DNA of 64,000 nucleotides from assembly GCF_000499785.1 (NCBI RefSeq), contig NZ_HG726019.1:568645-632644 (forward strand). Reading direction: 5' to 3'. The first letter of the stretch is position 1, and each line of letters starts with the position of its first letter. Shown in pieces: positions 58,491 through 64,000 of the stretch. Source of the stretch: Bacteroides neonati. GTDB lineage: Bacteria > Bacteroidota > Bacteroidia > Bacteroidales > Bacteroidaceae. Under the pieces are notes generated by a model, which made no database searches, was not told the origin of the DNA, and saw nothing but the letters and a program-made list of their open reading frames with translations. The position numbers and the translations under genes were made by a program.

Positions 58491-60422
58491 TCAAAACTCT
58501 TTGCGCTGAATGCGTATGGCATTCAAAATGGCTAGTAATGCTACGCCTACATCGGCAAAGACGGCTTCCCACAACGTGGCGATACCACCAGCCCCAAGCA
58601 ACAGCACAATAAACTTAACGGCAAAAGCCAATCCGATATTCTGCCACACAATCCGGCGAGTCATCCTCCCGATACGTATGGCCGTAGCAATCCGCGATGG
58701 TTGGTCGGTTTGCAAAACGATATCGGCGGTTTCGATGGCAGCATCGCTACCCAGTCCACCCATGGCAATGCCAATATGGCTCAACGCCAATACCGGAGCG
58801 TCATTGATCCCATCGCCTACGAAGGCTATTCGATTGTTCGGATCGGCTTTTAACTGCTCGATATGCTTCACCTTGTCTTCGGGCAAAAGATTGCCATAAG
58901 CTTGTGCTACTCCCAACCGGTTGGCTAAGGTAGTAACGATGGTCTGTTTATCTCCTGACAAGATCTGTATATTAGCAATATTTAATGATTGCAAGTCTTC
59001 AATTGCTTGAAGAGCGTCTGTCTTGGGGCTATCACTTACTAACAGATACCCACGGTACTCACCATCCACGGCACACGCGACAATGGTTTCGGAGATGGCT
59101 TGCAACTGCTCCGGAACAGTGATACCCTCGCGTACCAACAACAATAAATTACCGACCAGCACCTCACGCTCAGCAATAGTAGCTCTCAGACCGAACCCGG
59201 CTATTTCTGTTGCACGGGTAACCGGAAGCAAGGCTACACCTTCTGCTTCGACATAGCGAGCAATGGCTCGCGCTATCGGATGATTGCTTTGTTGTTCGGC
59301 CGAACCAATCCACTGCAACAGCTGCTGCTCATCGCCCCAGCTTAAACCTTGCACCCGCTGTACTTCAAAGGTTCCGTTGGTCAATGTCCCCGTTTTATCG
59401 AATACAACGGTGTTGATCTTCGTAATACCATCAAGATAGTTGCTTCCTTTGAAGAGAATGCCTGCACGCGAAGCAGCACCAATACCTCCAAAATAGCCCA
59501 ACGGAATGCTGACAACCAACGCACAGGGACAAGAGATAACCAGAAAAACCAGACTGCGATAAAACCAATCGCTCCATACAAATATAAAATCGGCAGCGAA
59601 CAGTGACCAAACAAAGGGAACAAGCACTATGAGCACAGCCAAACCGGTAACGATTGGCGTATAGATACGGGCAAACTTACGAATAAAGAGTTCGACCGGT
59701 GCTTTGCGTTCAGTTGCCTCTTGTACCAGTGTAAGGATGCGCGATAGTGCACTCTGGTCATAGGGTTTATCGACTTGTATGCGTACCACACGGTCGTTAA
59801 CAATCATTCCCGCCCACACCTCTTCGCCCTTTCGAATCGTTCTCGGCACGCTTTCGCCTGTCAGTGCCGCCGTATTAAAGAAAGCTTGTTCATCAATCAT
59901 GTGTCCGTCGAGAGGTACTCGTTCGCCTACTTTGACCTCAATGGTTTCGCCTACGCATACCTGCCGCGGGTGTATCTTAACAGGTATTCCGTCTCGATAC
60001 ACGGTTGCTGTTTCGGGGCGCACATCGAGCAATGCCCGAATGTTTCGCTCCGCCTTCCCTACCGCTCTTGCTTGAAACAACTCACCAATGGAGTAAAACA
60101 GCATCACTGCCACTCCTTCGGGATATTCGCCAATGCAAAAGGCTCCGATGGTAGCGATGCTCATCAGCGTGAATTCATTGAAGAAATCACGATGCATGGT
60201 GCTCTCTACCGCTTCTTTAAGTACCGGAAAGCCTACCGGAAGATAAGCGATCAGGTACCAAATAAAGGCAACGATTTTGGTATCAAACAGCCCGAAATGC
60301 CCCAACAGCACTCCGACAATAATCATGACTAAACTAATGCTTGCCGGAAGATAAATCCGGAAACGTGCTTTCTCTTTTTTCGAGTGATCGTCTATCGTTT
60401 GGTTGCAACAATTACATCCCAT
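58491..60422 (-). CDS. P1B-type heavy-metal-translocating ATPase (Zn/Cd/Pb class)
   Basis: 643 residues; an inner-membrane metal exporter. There is no HMA domain; instead the N-terminus is MGCNCCNQTIDD with a C-x-C-C cluster. Eight membrane helices expected. Motifs: TGES 188-191 (actuator), CPC 298-300 in the sixth helix, phosphorylated D342 in DKTGTLT, nucleotide-binding SNHPIARAIA (HP at about 380), and GDGINDAPVLA with the late hinge. The CPC with Zn/Cd-type neighbourhood suggests Zn2+, Cd2+ or Pb2+ efflux. Forms an operon with the Fur-family gene. Confidence 0.92.
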   Translation of the reverse strand: MGCNCCNQTIDDHSKKEKARFRIYLPASISLVMIIVGVLLGHFGLFDTKIVAFIWYLIAYLPVGFPVLKEAVESTMHRDFFNEFTLMSIATIGAFCIGEYPEGVAVMLFYSIGELFQARAVGKAERNIRALLDVRPETATVYRDGIPVKIHPRQVCVGETIEVKVGERVPLDGHMIDEQAFFNTAALTGESVPRTIRKGEEVWAGMIVNDRVVRIQVDKPYDQSALSRILTLVQEATERKAPVELFIRKFARIYTPIVTGLAVLIVLVPFVWSLFAADFIFVWSDWFYRSLVFLVISCPCALVVSIPLGYFGGIGAASRAGILFKGSNYLDGITKINTVVFDKTGTLTNGTFEVQRVQGLSWGDEQQLLQWIGSAEQQSNHPIARAIARYVEAEGVALLPVTRATEIAGFGLRATIAEREVLVGNLLLLVREGITVPEQLQAISETIVACAVDGEYRGYLLVSDSPKTDALQAIEDLQSLNIANIQILSGDKQTIVTTLANRLGVAQAYGNLLPEDKVKHIEQLKADPNNRIAFVGDGINDAPVLALSHIGIAMGGLGSDAAIETADIVLQTDQPSRIATAIRIGRMTRRIVWQNIGLAFAVKFIVLLLGAGGIATLWEAVFADVGVALLAILNAIRIQRKEF

Positions 60423-60444
60423 TTTTCGTTCATTTTAAAGTTTC

Positions 60445-60476
60445 TGCATGCAAAGATAGAACAGTTGGCATGCAAC
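60445..60476 (-). promoter_or_regulatory. Promoter and palindromes of the P-type ATPase / Fur-family operon
   Basis: Minus-strand TATCTTTG (60451-60458) is a -7 element. It is overlapped by TGCATGCA (60445-60452) and flanked upstream by the dyad GTTG-GCATG-CAAC (60464-60476). Both share TTGCATGC, with starts about 21 bases apart. A regulator bound there would block the promoter, and the partner Fur-family protein is the natural candidate. The spacer to a TTG box is short (17 bases). Confidence 0.5.
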
Positions 60477-60598
60477 AAGGTTGCAAAAACAGACGAAAGG
60501 GGCTACGGAAAGAGAAAGGAGTGCTTCGTTTGTTCAAGAACGGTTTAGTCAGACCAAATGCACGGTACATTCAATCGAAATGAACCGTTGGTACAGAA

Positions 60599-60738
60599 CA
60601 AAGGGTCGGACCATGAGAAGCAAAGGGTCGGATGATCCGGGACGGATGATCGGATGATCTGGGGCAGATGTTCCGACGATCAACCGATACCCCCTCAAAG
60701 TAGTCGATCGGTATCAGCTCTATGAGGCATCGGTATCG
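60599..60738 (+). repeat. Degenerate 22-bp periodic repeat array upstream of hppA
   Basis: CAAAGGGTCGGA occurs at 60599 and again at 60621, 22 bp apart; GGATGATC at 60630 and 60652, 22 apart (an extra copy at 60644); ATCGGTATC at 60707 and 60729, 22 apart; the inverted CCGATACC at 60684 is in the same register. Dyads GGTC-G-GACC (60604-60612) and CGGAT-G-ATCCG (60629-60639) are perfect. Lies between the ATPase promoter and the hppA promoter in a 426-base gene-free region. Confidence 0.75.
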
Positions 60739-60786
60739 TGTTTTTTCTTTATCCGCTTTGTCTATTAATTTTTTCTTTCTCTTTTC

Positions 60787-60817
60787 TTTGCTATTCAGTT
60801 TATATTCAATACTTTTA
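60787..60817 (+). promoter_or_regulatory. Probable promoter of hppA
   Basis: TTTG at 60787-60790, 19 bases, TACTTTTA at 60810-60817 (one mismatch to TAnnTTTG), 31 bases before the ATG. Confidence 0.5.
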
Positions 60818-60848
60818 GGGCTTCGTAAACCTAATAAAAATTTATTCT

Positions 60849-63053
60849 ATGGACAGCTTGCTTTTCTGGCTGATTCCCTCAGCCTCTGTGTTAGCTCTCT
60901 GCTTTGCTTACTATTTCCATAAGCAAATGATGAAAGAGAGCGAAGGTACTCCACAAATGATTAAGATCGCTGCTGCTGTGCGCAAAGGTGCGATGTCTTA
61001 TCTGAAACAACAGTATAAGATTGTCGGCTGGGTCTTTCTCGGGTTGGTTATTTTATTCTCTATTATGGCCTATGGTTTCGATGTGCAAAACGGATGGGTA
61101 CCGATAGCCTTCCTTACGGGTGGTTTCTTCTCCGGACTATCGGGATTTCTGGGTATGAAAACAGCAACGCAGGCTTCGGCTCGTACCGCACATGCAGCTC
61201 GTACATCACTCAATGCCGGACTACGGATTGCTTTCCGAAGCGGCGCAGTAATGGGGCTCGTTGTAGTAGGTCTGGGACTAGTCGATATCTCTTTCTGGTA
61301 TCTGCTGTTGAATTGGGCCATACCAGCCGATGTACTCACGCCAACACATAAGCTCTGTCTAGTAACGACCACCATGTTAACCTTCGGTATGGGTGCTTCG
61401 ACACAAGCGCTCTTTGCCCGTGTGGGTGGAGGAATTTATACCAAAGCGGCCGATGTAGGTGCCGACCTTGTAGGAAAGGTTGAAGCAGGCATACCCGAAG
61501 ACGATCCACGCAACCCTGCCACTATTGCCGATAACGTAGGCGATAACGTAGGCGATGTAGCCGGTATGGGAGCCGACTTATACGAATCTTACTGCGGCTC
61601 CATTCTTGCCACTGCTGCCTTGGGAGCAGCCGCTTTTATCCATACAGGCGATACGGCCATGCAGTTTAAGGCGGTCATTGCCCCGATGCTGATTGCTGCC
61701 GTAGGTATTTTACTCTCTATCATCGGAATATTCTCGGTACGCACCAAAGAGGACGCAAAGATGAAAGACCTGCTCAACTCATTGGCTTTTGGTACCAACC
61801 TAAGTTCTGTACTGATTGTCGGAGCAACGTTCTTTATCCTGTGGCTACTCGGCTTGGATAACTGGATGTGGATTTCTTGTTCGGTAGTGGTAGGCCTATT
61901 GGTGGGCATTATCATCGGACGCTCAACCGAGTATTATACATCGCAATCGTACCGCCCTACACAGAAACTGAGCGAAAGTGGTAAAACCGGGCCTGCAACC
62001 GTTATCATCTCGGGCATCGGTCTGGGCATGATATCAACAGCTATACCCGTAATAGCTGTAGTGATAGGTATCATCGCCTCCTATTTATTCGCTTCTGGCT
62101 TCGACTTTGCCAATACCGGTATGGGGCTTTATGGCATTGGAATTGCTGCCGTAGGTATGCTTTCGACATTGGGTATAACGTTGGCTACCGATGCTTATGG
62201 CCCGATTGCCGACAATGCCGGTGGCAACGCCGAGATGTCGGGCTTGGGAATTGAAGTGCGCAAACGCACCGATGCACTCGACTCGTTGGGCAATACAACC
62301 GCTGCCACAGGCAAAGGCTTTGCCATCGGATCGGCTGCCCTGACCGGTCTGGCACTGCTGGCCTCGTATATCGAAGAGATCCGTATCGGTCTTACCCGCA
62401 TGGGCACGATGGAGCTAACAATGCCCAACGGAGATATGGTTTCGACCAATAACGCTACTTTCATTGACTTCATGTACTATTACGATGTAACGTTGATGAA
62501 TCCCAAAGTGCTCTCGGGTATGTTCATCGGCTCAATGATGGCTTTCCTCTTTTGCGGATTGACAATGAATGCCGTAGGCCGTGCTGCGGGACATATGGTA
62601 GACGAGGTGCGCCGTCAGTTCAGAGAGATAAAAGGTATCCTGACCGGCGAGACAGAACCCGACTACGAACGGTGCGTGGCCATATCGACCAAAGGCGCAC
62701 AGCGCGAAATGGTAGTTCCATCGCTTATAGCCATCGTGGCTCCTATATTAACCGGACTGGTATTCGGAGTAACCGGTGTACTGGGCTTACTGATCGGTGG
62801 TTTGAGCAGCGGTTTCGTACTGGCTATCTTCATGGCCAACTCGGGCGGCGCTTGGGACAATGCAAAGAAGTACGTAGAAGAAGGTAACCACGGTGGCAAA
62901 GGAGGTGATGTACACAAAGCAACTGTCGTAGGTGACACCGTTGGCGATCCTTTTAAAGATACGTCGGGACCGAGTTTGAACATCCTGATTAAGCTCATGA
63001 GCATGGTTGCCATTGTCATGGCAGGACTAACCGTGGCTTGGAGTATATTTTAA
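60849..63053 (+). CDS. hppA: Membrane-bound cation-translocating pyrophosphatase
   Basis: Hydrolyses pyrophosphate and pumps Na+ or H+ across the inner membrane. 734 residues, about 16 helices. Substrate motif [44 protein letters not shown] (Asp-rich, near residue 200-245) and the conserved [17 protein letters not shown] (near 442). In [16 protein letters not shown] the residue after NTT is Ala, the form of potassium-dependent enzymes (Lys would mean K+-independent). K+-dependent enzymes of anaerobes are often Na+ pumps; whether this one moves Na+ or H+ cannot be fixed here. Monocistronic. Confidence 0.95.
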   Translation: MDSLLFWLIPSASVLALCFAYYFHKQMMKESEGTPQMIKIAAAVRKGAMSYLKQQYKIVGWVFLGLVILFSIMAYGFDVQNGWVPIAFLTGGFFSGLSGFLGMKTATQASARTAHAARTSLNAGLRIAFRSGAVMGLVVVGLGLVDISFWYLLLNWAIPADVLTPTHKLCLVTTTMLTFGMGASTQALFARVGGGIYTKAADVGADLVGKVEAGIPEDDPRNPATIADNVGDNVGDVAGMGADLYESYCGSILATAALGAAAFIHTGDTAMQFKAVIAPMLIAAVGILLSIIGIFSVRTKEDAKMKDLLNSLAFGTNLSSVLIVGATFFILWLLGLDNWMWISCSVVVGLLVGIIIGRSTEYYTSQSYRPTQKLSESGKTGPATVIISGIGLGMISTAIPVIAVVIGIIASYLFASGFDFANTGMGLYGIGIAAVGMLSTLGITLATDAYGPIADNAGGNAEMSGLGIEVRKRTDALDSLGNTTAATGKGFAIGSAALTGLALLASYIEEIRIGLTRMGTMELTMPNGDMVSTNNATFIDFMYYYDVTLMNPKVLSGMFIGSMMAFLFCGLTMNAVGRAAGHMVDEVRRQFREIKGILTGETEPDYERCVAISTKGAQREMVVPSLIAIVAPILTGLVFGVTGVLGLLIGGLSSGFVLAIFMANSGGAWDNAKKYVEEGNHGGKGGDVHKATVVGDTVGDPFKDTSGPSLNILIKLMSMVAIVMAGLTVAWSIF

Positions 63054-63063
63054 ATTAAATACG

Positions 63064-63071
63064 TATCTTTG
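63064..63071 (+). promoter_or_regulatory. -7 element of rnhB
   Basis: TATCTTTG fits TAnnTTTG and is followed by C, 24 bases before the rnhB ATG; it lies just after the hppA stop, so rnhB has its own start. Confidence 0.55.
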
Positions 63072-63094
63072 CATGCACAAAAATACAACGTAGC

Positions 63095-63700
63095 ATGTTA
63101 TTACCCTATTTAAACGCCGACCTGGTAGAAGCCGGTTGTGACGAAGCCGGACGCGGATGTTTGTCCGGCTCTGTCTTTGCAGCCGCTGTGATACTACCGA
63201 AGGATTTCAAGAATGAACTGCTCAACGACTCTAAACAGTTGAATGAGCATCAACGATATGCCCTTCGGGAGATTATTGAACGAGAAGCACTTACTTGGGC
63301 GGTAGGAATTGTCACAGCTCAAGAAATTGATAAGATAAATATTCTCAATGCCTCTATTCTGGCTATGCACCGGGCAGTCGATTTACTACAATCACGCCCG
63401 GAGCATTTATTAATCGACGGCAATCGCTTCAAAGCCTATCCCGGCATTCCGCATACTACTGTTGTCAAGGGCGACGGCAAGTACCTCTCTATCGCAGCAG
63501 CTTCTATTCTGGCAAAAACGTATAGGGACGATTATATGGAGGCACTTCATAAGGAGTTCCCCGTTTATGATTGGAACCACAACAAAGGTTATCCTACCAA
63601 AAAGCACCGTGCTGCCATTGCAGAACACGGTGCTTCACCCTACCATCGAATGACGTTTAATCTGTTGGGTAGCGCAGCAAACGAGCCTACCCTCTTTTAA
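63095..63700 (+). CDS. rnhB: Ribonuclease HII
   Basis: Removes ribonucleotides misincorporated in DNA and RNA primers. 201 residues. Catalytic acidic residues: D-E in [13 protein letters not shown] near residue 16 (Asp-Glu-x-G-R-G motif), another Asp in LLIDGNRF near 108, and further on a conserved Asp in the [14 protein letters not shown] segment. The late block [21 protein letters not shown] is diagnostic. Cytosolic. Convergent with the fucP-like gene, 19 bases apart. Confidence 0.96.
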   Translation: MLLPYLNADLVEAGCDEAGRGCLSGSVFAAAVILPKDFKNELLNDSKQLNEHQRYALREIIEREALTWAVGIVTAQEIDKINILNASILAMHRAVDLLQSRPEHLLIDGNRFKAYPGIPHTTVVKGDGKYLSIAAASILAKTYRDDYMEALHKEFPVYDWNHNKGYPTKKHRAAIAEHGASPYHRMTFNLLGSAANEPTLF

Positions 63701-63719
63701 GTTTTTTGCAACAGCCTCA

Positions 63720-64000
63720 TCATCCTGCCTTCATCCATTTGCTCGAGCGATAGCCGTAAATAACGATTACAACAAAGCAAATAAACGGGAGAATAAAAGA
63801 AAGATTGACTGACGGCATTCCAAAAAGTGTTTGCATATCAATAATGCTCGCCTGAACGGGAGGAAGTACAGAGCCTCCCAGAATGGCCATAATCAATCCG
63901 GCAGCGCCAAACTTGGCATCATCACCTAAGCCCTGCAAAGCAATTCCGTAAATAGTGGGGAACATCAGCGACATACAAGCCGACACGGCAACCAAGCAAT
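63720..64000 (-). CDS. FucP-like sugar:H+ symporter (MFS), C-terminus only
   Basis: The C-terminal 93 or more residues of a major-facilitator permease; the frame runs off the right edge. It resembles L-fucose permease FucP: MFPTIYGIALQGLGDDAKFGAAGLIMAILGGSVLPPVQASI, with alternating glycine-rich helix parts, then a last helix FILPFICFVVIVIYGY and a short basic tail. Members import L-fucose, other hexoses or related sugars; substrate not readable from this fragment. Stop at 63720-63722. Confidence 0.85.
   Translation of the reverse strand, partial: CLVAVSACMSLMFPTIYGIALQGLGDDAKFGAAGLIMAILGGSVLPPVQASIIDMQTLFGMPSVNLSFILPFICFVVIVIYGYRSSKWMKAG

Overview
The window is a 64 kb stretch of a Bacteroidales chromosome, most probably Bacteroides or a close relative. 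The signs are: promoters with a -7 element TAnnTTTG and often a TTG/TTTG about 19-21 bases upstream, a SusC/SusD pair, an HU-related protein beginning MPINYVVTRKVDKS, tRNA-Glu followed by rpsT, glycine-lipid type acyltransferases, and rimP-nusA-infB and cvpA-sufBCDS operons with Bacteroidetes-type sequences. Species cannot be fixed from sequence reading alone. No phage, integrase, CRISPR array or rRNA was seen.

Layout. 1-6.1 kb: a cut-off TPR lipoprotein and dut (minus strand), dgt (plus), a two-gene operon resembling glsA-glsB (glycine/ornithine-lipid type acyltransferases, minus) and an ECF sigma factor. 6.1-11.6 kb: a secreted GH2 beta-galactosidase, a flavin-reductase-like protein, an exported two-domain protein (DUF3828-like) and an HU-related DNA-binding protein whose leader carries a repeat array. 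11.7-27.4 kb: a complete co-directional division and cell-wall (dcw) cluster: rsmH, ftsL-like, ftsI, murE, mraY, murD, ftsW, murG, murC, ftsQ, ftsA, ftsZ, yqeY-like. No mraZ lies directly in front of rsmH. 27.5-31.6 kb: a small secreted protein, recO, tRNA-Glu, rpsT, gyrB. 31.6-38.7 kb: a secreted phosphodiesterase/phosphatase pair, one of them a metallophosphoesterase fused to a PQQ-like propeller; a DUF3109 protein; gpmI; and a CorA-type transporter with a long leader. 38.7-49.5 kb: rimP-nusA-infB, then cvpA-sufB-sufC-sufD-sufS. 49.6-54.6 kb: a susC-susD pair without enzymes. 54.6-64 kb: a long intergenic region with inverted ends, a YbjQ-like protein, a sigma factor / membrane protein / lipoprotein operon, a metal P-type ATPase with its Fur-family partner, a membrane pyrophosphatase, rnhB, and the end of a fucP-like permease.

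Most genes are housekeeping: peptidoglycan precursor synthesis and septation, translation (IF-2, NusA, RimP, S20, tRNA-Glu), Fe-S assembly, nucleotide-pool hygiene (dut, dgt), DNA topology and repair (gyrB, recO, rnhB). The less ordinary material sits between genes. Four separate intergenic arrays (about 10981, 19293, 38766 and 60599) share one design, short dyads repeated every 22-23 bp without spacers, yet each has its own sequence. One lies just downstream of the promoter of the HU-related gene and one lies inside the dcw cluster between murD and ftsW. A CorA-type transporter has a leader with a 13-codon open reading frame (MDDSNP...), a hairpin and a strong Shine-Dalgarno sequence, which resembles magnesium-sensing leaders in layout. 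These are the best candidates for undescribed biology here.
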